Made by a program: the position numbers and the translations under genes. DNA of 64,000 nt, taken from Aquisalinus luteolus. GTDB lineage: Bacteria > Pseudomonadota > Alphaproteobacteria > Caulobacterales > Parvularculaceae. The stretch is from the NCBI RefSeq assembly GCF_009712425.2, contig NZ_VCJR02000003.1, positions 248,001 to 312,000 of the forward strand, written 5' to 3'. Positions 42,865-50,913 of the stretch are shown piece after piece. The notes beneath the pieces were generated by a model, which was given only the letters and a program-made list of their open reading frames with translations, searched no databases and was not told where the DNA came from. Within the stretch, counting starts at the first letter, position 1; every line of letters starts with the position of its first letter.

Positions 42865-43673
42865 TGGCTGAAATGCCTTGGTTTCGTTTTTTCCCATCAG
42901 ACTGGCTTGCCGGTACGCGCGGCATGAGTGCGTCTGAAACTGGCATCTACATAACGCTTGTAGCCACCATGTACGAGCGCTGCGAGCCGGTGCCGGAAGA
43001 CCATGCCCGGCTTGCGCGGCTCTGTGGTGCCACGAAAGCAGCCTTTGTGAAAACGCTTAATATCCTGATCGATGAAGGCAAGATCATCCGCGTGGATACA
43101 GGGCTATGGAACGAAAGAGCCGCAAAAGAGATCGGAATTCGCGAAGAAAAATCAGAAGTGGGAAGGAGTGCAGCACAGGCGCGTTGGGGTGGAAAGGTCA
43201 ATAAAAACAATGATAGCAGCAATGCAAACGCAATGCGTATGGAAAGCGAACGCAATGCTAACCAGAAGCCAGATATAGATATTCCTAAAGGAATATCTTG
43301 TCAGGCCGAGCCTGACGCGCCTGCCGACGATTGGCCGGACCGAATGTGGAAGACCTATCCCGCACGGCCAAATCCCGGATCAAAAAAACAGGCGGTGGCG
43401 AAGTTGGGTAAAATCCCCAAACGCGACCGGCCAGCCGTCGAAGAGGCTATCCGCAGCCTAATCGAATACCATCGCGGCGGCGATCCGCAGTACATCCCAA
43501 TGATGACCACATGGCTCAACGGCAAGCGTTGGGAAACACCGATAGACCTCGACCAAGCAAGGCAGCACAATGGACAAGCTAACCGTAAACCCGCAGGCCA
43601 TCCCCGCGACGCAGACGAGCGACGGGCGCAACTCGCAGAACTCACAAGGCCATACCTCACCGGCCACGGCTAA
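42864..43673 (+). CDS. DUF1376 phage replication protein, 269 aa
   Basis: WFRFFPSDWLAGTRGMSASE and GIYITLVATMYERCEPVPED are the DUF1376 N-terminal winged-helix domain found in phage replication initiators. A linker then leads to a C-terminal domain with RMWKTYPARPNPGSKKQAVA and MMTTWLNGKRWETP, typical of DnaT/DnaD-like replication proteins. Confidence 0.82.
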   Translation: MAEMPWFRFFPSDWLAGTRGMSASETGIYITLVATMYERCEPVPEDHARLARLCGATKAAFVKTLNILIDEGKIIRVDTGLWNERAAKEIGIREEKSEVGRSAAQARWGGKVNKNNDSSNANAMRMESERNANQKPDIDIPKGISCQAEPDAPADDWPDRMWKTYPARPNPGSKKQAVAKLGKIPKRDRPAVEEAIRSLIEYHRGGDPQYIPMMTTWLNGKRWETPIDLDQARQHNGQANRKPAGHPRDADERRAQLAELTRPYLTGHG

Positions 43674-44211
43674 GGCTGTGACGGTGGCGGTGGATATGAT
43701 CTTTGCCCGGTGCACCATCGCTGATGGCTTCACGCTGGAGAGCTATCACGCAAGCCTGATGGAGATTTTCGCGGGCTATTCACCCGACGCCGTCAAGTGG
43801 TGCACTGAGCGATTCCTGCAATCGCCCGGCAGCGGTTATCCGGTTTCGCCACAAGGCATCGCTGCGTGGATTGACCGCTGGAAAGCCAATGATCCGACCA
43901 AGACCGCACGGCTTTACGATCGTGCCGCAGAGGATCGGAGGCAGGATCAGAAACTCATCGGCATGCGCAGGGAAAGCCCGGAGGAGCGCAGACAGATCGC
44001 CGCCGACCTGCGCAAGAAGTTTGGACGCCAACGCCCTGACGAGAAGGGATGGACCCCACCAATGACGGTCGAGATCAAGGGTAGGCATCCCGGCGCGTGC
44101 CAGACCCCTGCAGAGCTTCGCAGGCGCATTGCAAAGTGCTGCCCCGAATTATCCGAGCAGGGAGCAAATGCTCTTATCCGAGAACAGTTCAACCCAATGA
44201 TTGGAGAGTGA
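43570..44211 (+). CDS. Phage replication-associated protein, 213 aa
   Basis: Starts inside the previous gene (overlap 104 bases). Core ALMEIFAGYSPDAVKWCTERF-like segment (ASLMEIFAGYSPDAVKWCTE) and GYPVSPQGIAAWIDRW read as a helical domain seen in partner proteins of phage replication initiators. No catalytic motif is visible. The C-terminal end is basic/helical. Confidence 0.65.
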   Translation: MDKLTVNPQAIPATQTSDGRNSQNSQGHTSPATAKAVTVAVDMIFARCTIADGFTLESYHASLMEIFAGYSPDAVKWCTERFLQSPGSGYPVSPQGIAAWIDRWKANDPTKTARLYDRAAEDRRQDQKLIGMRRESPEERRQIAADLRKKFGRQRPDEKGWTPPMTVEIKGRHPGACQTPAELRRRIAKCCPELSEQGANALIREQFNPMIGE

Positions 44212-44214
44212 GAT

Positions 44215-44412
44215 ATGGACTACGTTGAATTCATGAGAGCGCTTGCATGGAGCGGATGGGGCCTTGCGTCGTTCACGTTCGGGCTGATGTTCGCGCTTCT
44301 TTTCGCCATGGCCTGCAAGGGGTTGGTAAAGGCAATTCTGTTTGGCGATCCGATCGATATCGCTGTGGACAAAAAACTTCGCAAAATCGCCAAGGAGGAC
44401 ACCCCCGAATGA
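44215..44412 (+). CDS. Small membrane protein, 65 aa
   Basis: FMRALAWSGWGLASFTFGLM continues into a hydrophobic helix and ends in charged DIAVDKKLRKIAKEDTPE. Overlaps the next start by 4 bases. Function unknown. Confidence 0.6.
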   Translation: MDYVEFMRALAWSGWGLASFTFGLMFALLFAMACKGLVKAILFGDPIDIAVDKKLRKIAKEDTPE

Positions 44413-44948
44413 CCAACCAACCGGGCAGGGAAGGGCAGAAGGCAATCCTCATTGCTGAAATGCTCCACCAAGGCCGAGCAATGCTCTTGGCCGAGGATCA
44501 CGACACGCCGTCTGACGAAGAGATTGTCTGGCGGCTGTTGCAGGAAGCAGCAGAGACGCAACGGGCAATCCGGGGCGTCGGCCCTCGATACCAGAACAAG
44601 CACGGCGTCGATTACTTTCACTCGCCTGCCGAGATATTTGGCACTGAGGTGGAAATGTCTGCCGACAACATCCAGTACCCGCCCCAGATCATCCGGGTTG
44701 CCTCAAAGCAGGCTCTAGATCGCTACATGGAGGTGATGACCTGGTTCACCTACATCCACACAGGCCGGAACGAGCGCCGCTCCCGCAAGGCCATGCTTGC
44801 GCTTGCAAACGGGTGCACTCTGCAGAGGGTTGCAGACATGTGCGGGTACGGATCGAGGGCGGGCGTGAAGAACATGAAAGATCGTGCGCTTACCGAAATA
44901 GCCCAGCGTTTGCGCCGGATGATGTTAGCAAAAAAGATTGCGGCCTAG
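44409..44948 (+). CDS. DUF6362-like phage protein with HTH, 179 aa
   Basis: N-terminal helical part, then RNERRSRKAMLALANGCTLQ and RVADMCGYGSRAGVKNMKDR, a helix-turn-helix in the C-terminal half. Proteins of this type stand between replication and packaging genes in alphaproteobacterial prophages and may regulate late genes; by position and fold only. I use ATG44409, which overlaps the preceding stop. Confidence 0.68.
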   Translation: MTNQPGREGQKAILIAEMLHQGRAMLLAEDHDTPSDEEIVWRLLQEAAETQRAIRGVGPRYQNKHGVDYFHSPAEIFGTEVEMSADNIQYPPQIIRVASKQALDRYMEVMTWFTYIHTGRNERRSRKAMLALANGCTLQRVADMCGYGSRAGVKNMKDRALTEIAQRLRRMMLAKKIAA

Positions 44949-45392
44949 GGTGACATAGCTAACGGAAACGGGGTATAAGGATTGTACGCTGCGGGCTAGC
45001 CTTGCAGCGCCGCAAAGTACCCGGCCCGCGCGGGAGTAAGCAGCGGTTGTCAGTATAGACCTGACCTATGCCCGCCCCCAGCCAGCGTGTTATAAGATCA
45101 ATGGCTGATGGAGATTATGGCTGGGATCGCATTAGCGAGTGATGCGGGTGAGAGTCCCAAAACTAGCCTTTCCATTCAGGTTCCGGTCCGACCGGAACAG
45201 GTGCAAGTCCTGAGATGGCCCGACCAGAATTGGCGGGTGCCCCTTTCCGCAAGGGGATTAAACGGGAAATGCAGCCCGGCCCGCCAGTTACCCGATGCTT
45301 TCCGGGCAATGAAAGACGAGACGGGGCGTCCGGGGAGCCGTCTATAAGCTAAAAGCCGGAGCCAATACCAACACCAGCCATGGAGGGCTGAG
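44949..45392 (+). ncRNA. Structured non-coding region, candidate large RNA
   Basis: 444 bases without a credible protein gene but with many strong hairpins, all read on the plus strand: CCCAGCCA/TGGCTGGG (45077-45084 with 45118-45125), GTTCCGGT-N3-ACCGGAAC (45180-45198), TGGCGGG/CCCGCCA (45231-45237 with 45280-45286) enclosing CCCCTT/AAGGGG (45240-45256), and two small hairpins with seven-base loops of the same type: GGG-TGAGAGT-CCC (45146-45158) and CAGG-TGCAAGT-CCTG (45198-45212). Loops of form TGNRAGT fit T-loop folds known from RNase P, cobalamin riboswitches and group II introns; I see no domain V, B12 box or RNase P core. It ends just before a small gene and a tnpB. Confidence 0.5.
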
Positions 45393-45590
45393 ATGAGCCG
45401 CTGGCAAGCAGAAATCACCTACCGGTCAGACAACGGCCCGATCAACGGTGTTATTCATCACCTCGAAGAGCTTGAAGACCTGCAAGACATCATCGAGCGC
45501 GGCCCGCATTGGGATGCTTTGATCGACATCAGGATCACCCGCATTGGCGCTGATGAAAAGATGACTGTCGAGTCCGCAGCTCTGGCATAG
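45393..45590 (+). CDS. Small phage protein, 65 aa
   Basis: GPINGVIHHLEELEDLQDII followed by ERGPHWDALIDIRITRI: an acidic helix and a strand, a sequence type found in small proteins of mobile elements. GGAGGG site before ATG45393. It separates the structured region from tnpB. Confidence 0.65.
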   Translation: MSRWQAEITYRSDNGPINGVIHHLEELEDLQDIIERGPHWDALIDIRITRIGADEKMTVESAALA

Positions 45591-45619
45591 CCACCTGCAT
45601 TACAGAGTTCGAAGCTGGT

Positions 45620-46696
45620 ATGTCTTACATAACCTACAAGTATCGAATTAAGGACGCGACATCGGGCAAGTGGCTTGATCGCCATGCAACAGCCTGCAAT
45701 CAAGTGTGGAACTTTTGTTGCAACACACAAAGACAAGCCGAGCTTAGGCGGTACGGAGACAGGGGCCACTTTTGGCCGTCTGCTTTTGACCTGATCAACC
45801 TTACTGCTGGCAGTGGTAAAATGCTCGGTCTGCATTCCGACACCGTGAGCGCATTGTGCAGACGGTTTGAGCAGAACCGAGACACGCAGGAGCGTTCGCC
45901 GCAGTTCCGCAAAAGCTTTGGGCCTCGCCGGTCTTTGGGTTGGGTCCCAATCACCAAAAGAGCCCTGAAAATTTGCGGCGATGAGGTCGTTTATCTGAAG
46001 CGAAGGTTTAAACTTTGGCGTTCCCGAGACATTTCCGGTGAGTTTAAAGCGGGCTCTTTTACCCAGGACGCGAGAGGCAGATGGTATGTGTCTCTTGTCT
46101 GTAAAGTTGAGGACGGATTGGCCAGAAAAGACGGCTGCGTCGGCATTGACCTTGGTCTAAGGAACTTAGCAATAACAAGCGACGCGGAAAAGATATCGGC
46201 CCCGAGGCTGTTCCGTCGCTATGAGCGCAAGCTTGGCGACGCGCAACGGGCCGGGAACAAGAGGCGGGCGAGGGCTATTCATGCTAAAATCGCGAATGCC
46301 CGGCGAGATTACCTACACAAAGAATCTACCCGCTTAGCGGATAACTATTCTTTTATTGCTGTCGGCGACGTTAAGGCTGCACAGCTCGCAAGAACCAGGA
46401 TGGCTAAGTCCATAATGGATGCGGGATGGGCGCTGTTTCGGGATATGTTGCGGTATAAGGCTGCCAGAAGGCGGGCCGTATATGTTGATGTCGATGAGCG
46501 GTATACTTCCCAAATGTGCTCGGGCTGTGGGGTTGTTCCCGACAGTAGTCCGAAAGGTATGGGCGCACTTGGAATGAGGCGCTGGGATTGTTGTGAGTGT
46601 GGTGCGTCACATGATCGTGACGTAAACGCCGCCAAGAACATCCTTCGCGCCGGGCTGGAGTGCCAGCCTCCTGCTGAGGAAATCCTCGCCGCATAG
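45620..46696 (+). CDS. tnpB: TnpB (IS200/IS605 family RNA-guided nuclease) with altered RuvC-II site, 358 aa
   Basis: Relative of the OMEGA nucleases and Cas12. RuvC-I Asp177 in CVGIDLGLRNLA, RuvC-III in ASHDRDVNAAKNILR (Asp332/Asp334), and a zinc ribbon Cys300, Cys303, Cys324, Cys327 are intact, as is the N-terminal wedge segment NQVWNFCCNTQ. At the RuvC-II position the usual Glu (in I..E.L) is Gly249-Asp250 in FIAVGDVKAAQL. A Glu at 293 (VDVDERYTSQMC) could replace it, as in TnpB groups with a moved catalytic residue. No tnpA or clear transposon ends, so it may be domesticated by the phage. Confidence 0.85.
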   Translation: MSYITYKYRIKDATSGKWLDRHATACNQVWNFCCNTQRQAELRRYGDRGHFWPSAFDLINLTAGSGKMLGLHSDTVSALCRRFEQNRDTQERSPQFRKSFGPRRSLGWVPITKRALKICGDEVVYLKRRFKLWRSRDISGEFKAGSFTQDARGRWYVSLVCKVEDGLARKDGCVGIDLGLRNLAITSDAEKISAPRLFRRYERKLGDAQRAGNKRRARAIHAKIANARRDYLHKESTRLADNYSFIAVGDVKAAQLARTRMAKSIMDAGWALFRDMLRYKAARRRAVYVDVDERYTSQMCSGCGVVPDSSPKGMGALGMRRWDCCECGASHDRDVNAAKNILRAGLECQPPAEEILAA

Positions 46697-46740
46697 CGGC
46701 TTGGAAGGCATTAAAACAGAGCCGGGGTTTTATGCTCCGG
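46653..46740 (+). ncRNA. Candidate omega RNA scaffold at the tnpB 3' end
   Basis: Three tandem hairpins overlap the end of tnpB: GGCTGG/CCAGCC (46653-46668), GAGGA/TCCTC (46676-46687) and GCCGC/GCGGC (46688-46700, across the stop codon), then GAGC/GCTC (46719-46737). Guide RNAs of this family are encoded at exactly this place, with the guide following the scaffold. The boundary with the guide cannot be fixed here. 46741-46887 holds no gene that I can support. Confidence 0.5.
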
Positions 46741-46887
46741 TTGTTATGAGATCCTCAATTCCAATCCCCCGTCAGTGTGAGGCGTCGCCACAGGTTCCTC
46801 TCTCACCTACCGCAAAGCGCTCGCCCGCTGACGGGGTACATCATTCAGGAGGCTATGAGCCATGATCCGTGAGTTTTACTTCTAGCC

Positions 46888-47058
46888 ATGACCGGTAAGC
46901 AAGAAGCGCCGGTATCCCGGGATGACATTAAGCCCATGCCAACGCCGCAGCGAGGCTTGACCATGCTTGAGGCGTTCATAGGGCTGGGCATGGCTTACCG
47001 CGACGCGGGCGCTCAGATGCTCGCAGGGCAAGCAGCACGATATCGCCATGACCGATAA
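46888..47058 (+). CDS. Small phage protein, 56 aa
   Basis: MTGKQEAPVSRDDIKPMPTP then RGLTMLEAFIGLGMAYRDAG; it ends 11 bases inside the metallopeptidase-like gene. The translational overlap is the main support; no family recognised. Confidence 0.5.
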   Translation: MTGKQEAPVSRDDIKPMPTPQRGLTMLEAFIGLGMAYRDAGAQMLAGQAARYRHDR

Positions 47059-47683
47059 GTCCAAAGGCGGTAGGCCGAGGCCGACTGGCGTGATCCTGCA
47101 GCATGAGGACCATTTCGAGCCTTGTCGAGAGCTTGCCGATTGGGCGCGTGAGACGTTTATCGAACCCGGCGGCACGCTGGAAAACGAAGACCACGAGCAC
47201 CTGCAGCACGCTTCGATAGGCTTCCTCTGGACTAACGTCGCCAACGCCAAGAAGGGCAGGCGCATTGTCGGGCAGGCGGAACCCGGAAAGCCCATGGGCA
47301 TGGGCGGCAAGTGGGGCAAGGCCAGACAGGAATACCAGGTCACGCAGTGGTTCGGGGAAGTACCTGATTTCATCATCACGCTGGATGCCAATTACGCCAG
47401 CCAGTGCAGCGATGCTGAGTTCTGCGCTCTCGTAGAGCATGAGCTTTATCACTGCGCTCAGGAGAAGGATGAATTCGGCGCTCCGAGGTTCAATCAGCAA
47501 ACCGGGCTGCCTGTCTTCGGTATGAGGGGGCACGACATCGAGGAATTCATCGGAGTGGTCCGCAGATACGGAGCCGAGGCAACCCACATTCAAGAACTCA
47601 TTCAAGCAGCAAAGGAAGGCCCGACCATAGCGCCGGCGAACATTGCCCAGTCATGCGGCACATGTCTCGCGAGGGCGGCTTAG
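47048..47683 (+). CDS. Putative phage metallopeptidase, 211 aa
   Basis: The HExxH zinc motif is in LVEHELYHCAQEKDEFGAP, with a downstream GHDIEEFIGVVRRYG that can give a further ligand. This is the type called phage metallopeptidase domain in many siphovirus genomes; its role is unknown. It stands before the terminase genes. Confidence 0.78.
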   Translation: MTDKSKGGRPRPTGVILQHEDHFEPCRELADWARETFIEPGGTLENEDHEHLQHASIGFLWTNVANAKKGRRIVGQAEPGKPMGMGGKWGKARQEYQVTQWFGEVPDFIITLDANYASQCSDAEFCALVEHELYHCAQEKDEFGAPRFNQQTGLPVFGMRGHDIEEFIGVVRRYGAEATHIQELIQAAKEGPTIAPANIAQSCGTCLARAA

Positions 47684-47709
47684 CCTTTTAGGGCCTTGTA
47701 GTTAGGCAA

Positions 47710-48168
47710 ATGGCGAACAGACGGCTATCAGGAGAAGTTAAGGCCTTTATCGTCGCGGCCTTGGCGCGGTTTGACACGCCGACAGAGGTGGCGACGCAAG
47801 TGAAAGATACTTTCGGCATCGAAATATCTTTGCAATCTGTCAACTCCCACGACCCGACAAAAGCGGCTGGCAAGGAATTGGCCCAGAAATGGCGCAAGTT
47901 GTTCGAGGAAGAGCGTAAGCGGTTCCGCGAGGATGTGTCGGCCATTCCCATCGCCAACAAGTCCTACCGCCTCTCCACCCTCGAACGGATGGCCCGCAAG
48001 GCCGAAAAGATGGGCAACATGGCGCTGACGGCCCAGCTGCACGAGCAAGCGGCGAAGGAATGTGGCGATGCGTACACGAACCGGCAAAAGATAGATCATG
48101 GCGGCAGCATCGAGCATCGCGGCCTCGCGGACTTCTACGCAGGACGCGACCCTAAATCCGGTTCTTAG
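47710..48168 (+). CDS. DUF2280 protein, probable small terminase subunit, 152 aa
   Basis: LSGEVKAFIVAALARFDTPT and EVATQVKDTFGIEISLQSVN give a helix-turn-helix; the rest is helical (LSTLERMARKAEKMGNMALT). DUF2280 proteins regularly precede the large terminase, as here, and act in DNA recognition for packaging. Overlaps terL by 71 bases. Confidence 0.78.
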   Translation: MANRRLSGEVKAFIVAALARFDTPTEVATQVKDTFGIEISLQSVNSHDPTKAAGKELAQKWRKLFEEERKRFREDVSAIPIANKSYRLSTLERMARKAEKMGNMALTAQLHEQAAKECGDAYTNRQKIDHGGSIEHRGLADFYAGRDPKSGS

Positions 48169-49564
48169 GGAGTTCTGGGAGTTACCCGCGCGGGAGCGCG
48201 TCCTGTACGGTGGGCGTTCATCGTCAAAGTCATGGGATGCGGCTGGCTTTGCCATATTTCTGGCTTCGAATTACCGGGTTAAGTTTCTCTGCGTAAGGCA
48301 GTTTCAGAATCGGATCGAAGAGAGCGTCTACACGCTTTTGAAGATCCAGATTGAGCGCTTTGGGCTTGATCGCGAATTTGCCATCCTGAAGAACAAAATC
48401 GTTCACAAGAGGACCGGCAGCGAATTTATCTTCTACGGCCTGTGGAGACATATCACAGAGATCAAGTCTACGGAGGGTGTGGATGTTTGCTGGATCGAAG
48501 AGGCGCACAACCTCACGAAAGAGCAATGGGACATTCTGGAGCCGACGCTTAGAAGCGAGGCCAGCCAATTCTGGATCATATTCAACCCGAAACTGGTAAC
48601 CGATTTCGTCTACCGCAAGTTCGTGACTGGCGGGCCGCAGGGCAAGATCAGGGGCAAGATAACGGGCGAGGTTGGCGGGACCATCCGCCGCAAGATCAAT
48701 TACGACGAGAATCCGTTCTTGTCTCGCACAATCCTCAGGGTCATCGCCCGCAAGAAGGAAGAGGACGAGGAGGACTATAGCCACATATACCTTGGTGAAC
48801 CTGTCGAAGATGATGATGCGGTCATCGTCAAGCGTTCGCATATCAAGGCGGCTATCGATGCGCATATCAAGCTCGGCATTCAGCCTAGCGGCCGAAAGCG
48901 GATCGGCTTCGATATAGCCGATAGCGGCGTGGACAAGAACGCTATCGTCCGCACGCACGGTATTGTTGCGCTGCAGGTTGATGAGTGGAAGGGCAAAGAA
49001 GATGAGTTGCTCAAATCTGCCACGAGGGTTCACAGCTTGGCTGTCGAGCATGGTGCCGAGATTGATTACGACTGCATCGGCGTCGGGGCTTTCGCCGGCT
49101 CTCACTTTGCCTCTTTAAACGAGCGGCCAGGCACGAAAGTCGCCTATCACAAATTCAATGCGGCTGGCGAGGTAATCGACAAAGAAAGGCCGGTAAACCC
49201 GGACGATCCGAAGTCACCGATCAACGGGGATTATTACGCGAACCGCAAGGCGCAGGCTTGGTGGGAGGTTGCGGCCCGGTTTCGAAACACATTTAACGCC
49301 GTCGAGAAGGGGCAGAGCTTCCCGGAAGACGAATTAATCAGTATATCGAGCGATTGCGACCATATTGACCAGCTCATAGACGAGCTGGCGACACCGCGCC
49401 GCGATTTCGACAACAGGGGCAAGGTGAAAGTGGAAAGCAAGAAAGACCTTGAGAAGCGCGACATTGCGTCTCCGAACAAAGCTGATGCGTTTATCGCTGC
49501 CTATGCGAAACGCGCTGAAGGTGTCGCCGCCGCCATGTTCCTCAGGAAGAAACACCGCGCATGA
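48098..49564 (+). CDS. terL: Terminase large subunit (PBSX-like), 488 aa
   Basis: Packaging motor ATPase and nuclease. Walker A-like GGRSSSKSW, the Walker B and coupling residues VCWIEEAHNLT, then a RNase H-like nuclease with the first Asp in RIGFDIADSGVDKNA and later acidic residues. The start ATG48098 lies inside the small subunit gene; ATGA overlap with the portal gene. Confidence 0.9.
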   Translation: MAAASSIAASRTSTQDATLNPVLREFWELPARERVLYGGRSSSKSWDAAGFAIFLASNYRVKFLCVRQFQNRIEESVYTLLKIQIERFGLDREFAILKNKIVHKRTGSEFIFYGLWRHITEIKSTEGVDVCWIEEAHNLTKEQWDILEPTLRSEASQFWIIFNPKLVTDFVYRKFVTGGPQGKIRGKITGEVGGTIRRKINYDENPFLSRTILRVIARKKEEDEEDYSHIYLGEPVEDDDAVIVKRSHIKAAIDAHIKLGIQPSGRKRIGFDIADSGVDKNAIVRTHGIVALQVDEWKGKEDELLKSATRVHSLAVEHGAEIDYDCIGVGAFAGSHFASLNERPGTKVAYHKFNAAGEVIDKERPVNPDDPKSPINGDYYANRKAQAWWEVAARFRNTFNAVEKGQSFPEDELISISSDCDHIDQLIDELATPRRDFDNRGKVKVESKKDLEKRDIASPNKADAFIAAYAKRAEGVAAAMFLRKKHRA

Positions 49565-50913
49565 GTAAAGTATCGATGATTGCTAATGCCGTGCAGCGGT
49601 CATTGGGCACAATGTTCCCCGGCTATTTCTCTGGCACGACCAAGCGGAACCATTACGCCGACTTTGGCTACCCCGAGGCGATCAGCTTCGACATGTTCTG
49701 GCAGATGTACCAGCGCACGGGGTACGGCAAGGCCGCCGTTGAACGCTATGTCGGCAAGACGTGGGAGGACCTGCCCAGTCTTCAGACTGACGAAAAAACG
49801 CGGGAGATGAACAAGGTTGAGCAGGCCCTGTTTGACCGGTTCCGTGATCTGAGAGCATGGCCGAAGATCGTAGAGGCCGACCGCCGCTCGCTGGTTGGCA
49901 AGTACAGCGCCATCATCCTGAGGCTGGCGGATGGTCAGGGCATGGACAAGCCCGTCGGGCGGGTGAACGGTCTGGACGGCCTTATCGAGATTATCCCGGC
50001 TTGGGAGGGTCAGCTTACCATCTCTGACTGGTATAGCGACATCAATGACGAAAACTACGGCAAGCCAAAGATGTTCCAGTTCAATGAACAGGGCGTCGGC
50101 TCCGACAACAAGCAGAAGGTCCGCAATTTCAACGTACACCCGGACAGGGTGATCGTCTGGTCAAACGACGGCACCGTGCATGCTGACAACTTTCTGTCGG
50201 CAGGGTTCAATGACCTTATCAGCATAGAGAAGATCATTGGCGCTGGCGGTGAGGGTTTCTGGAAGAACGCCAAGGCTGGCCTGTTCCTGGAGATCGACAA
50301 GGAAGCCAATATCGAGGCCATGGCGAAGGCCATGCAGGTAAGCCCGGGCGAGCTTGCTGAGGCCATGGATGATCAGGTTAATGACTTCCAGACAGGTATT
50401 GACGCTTACCTGTTGATGCAAGGCATGACTGCGAAGAACCAGCAAATAACGCTGCCAAGCCCGGAGCACTTCATTCTGGCACCGGTGCAGTCCTTTGCCG
50501 CTTCCGTTTCGATGCCAACCAAGATCCTGACGGGCATGCAGAGCGGGGAGCGCGCTTCCAGCGAAGATCAGGAAGACTGGGAAAAGACAATCAGTTCCCG
50601 GAGAGACCGCGAGACGGTCCCCAACATTATGGAGCTGGTCAACAGGCTCGTTCAGTTCCGTGTCCTGCCTGAGGAAGACTGGTCGATTGATTGGCCGGAG
50701 CTTGGGGAAGCCAGCCCCGCAGAGAAAATCGCCCGCGCCGACAAGATGGCAGACATCAACGTCAAGCACATGAACGCAGGTGGCGCAGCCCCGGTCTTTG
50801 ACGGCAATGAGGTTCGCGAAGCGGCGGGCTATGAGCCGGTTGAGGGTGTGGACGACATTGAAGACGACACCGACACAGGCCCGCCAGACAGCGAGGAAGA
50901 CGATGATCAATAA
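49561..50913 (+). CDS. Portal protein (DUF1073 type), 450 aa
   Basis: Dodecameric channel in one capsid vertex. DUF1073 segments: FDMFWQMYQRTGYGKAAVER near the start, VHPDRVIVWSND, QSFAASVSMPTKILTGMQSG and ASSEDQEDWEKTISSRRDR. A very acidic C-terminal tail (DDIEDDTDTGPPDSEEDDDQ) is disordered. The order terL-portal-protease is standard. Confidence 0.85.
   Translation: MSKVSMIANAVQRSLGTMFPGYFSGTTKRNHYADFGYPEAISFDMFWQMYQRTGYGKAAVERYVGKTWEDLPSLQTDEKTREMNKVEQALFDRFRDLRAWPKIVEADRRSLVGKYSAIILRLADGQGMDKPVGRVNGLDGLIEIIPAWEGQLTISDWYSDINDENYGKPKMFQFNEQGVGSDNKQKVRNFNVHPDRVIVWSNDGTVHADNFLSAGFNDLISIEKIIGAGGEGFWKNAKAGLFLEIDKEANIEAMAKAMQVSPGELAEAMDDQVNDFQTGIDAYLLMQGMTAKNQQITLPSPEHFILAPVQSFAASVSMPTKILTGMQSGERASSEDQEDWEKTISSRRDRETVPNIMELVNRLVQFRVLPEEDWSIDWPELGEASPAEKIARADKMADINVKHMNAGGAAPVFDGNEVREAAGYEPVEGVDDIEDDTDTGPPDSEEDDDQ

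Noticed and set aside
45108-45347. Short plus-strand frame inside the structured region, 79 codons
   Set aside because: No ribosome site, no family, and it runs across strong hairpins; the region reads better as RNA.
44949-45392. Cobalamin riboswitch or group II intron from GGTGCAAGTCC-type hairpins
   Set aside because: No B12 box, no domain V hairpin and no reverse transcriptase; only the loop sequence is similar.
44949-46740. Idea that the structured region plus tnpB is an IStron (group I intron joined to an IS605-type element)
   Set aside because: I could not find the group I core (paired P7 strands such as GACUA and UAGUC in the right order), and a separate small gene with its own ribosome site lies between the RNA and tnpB. 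A covariance search could reopen this.
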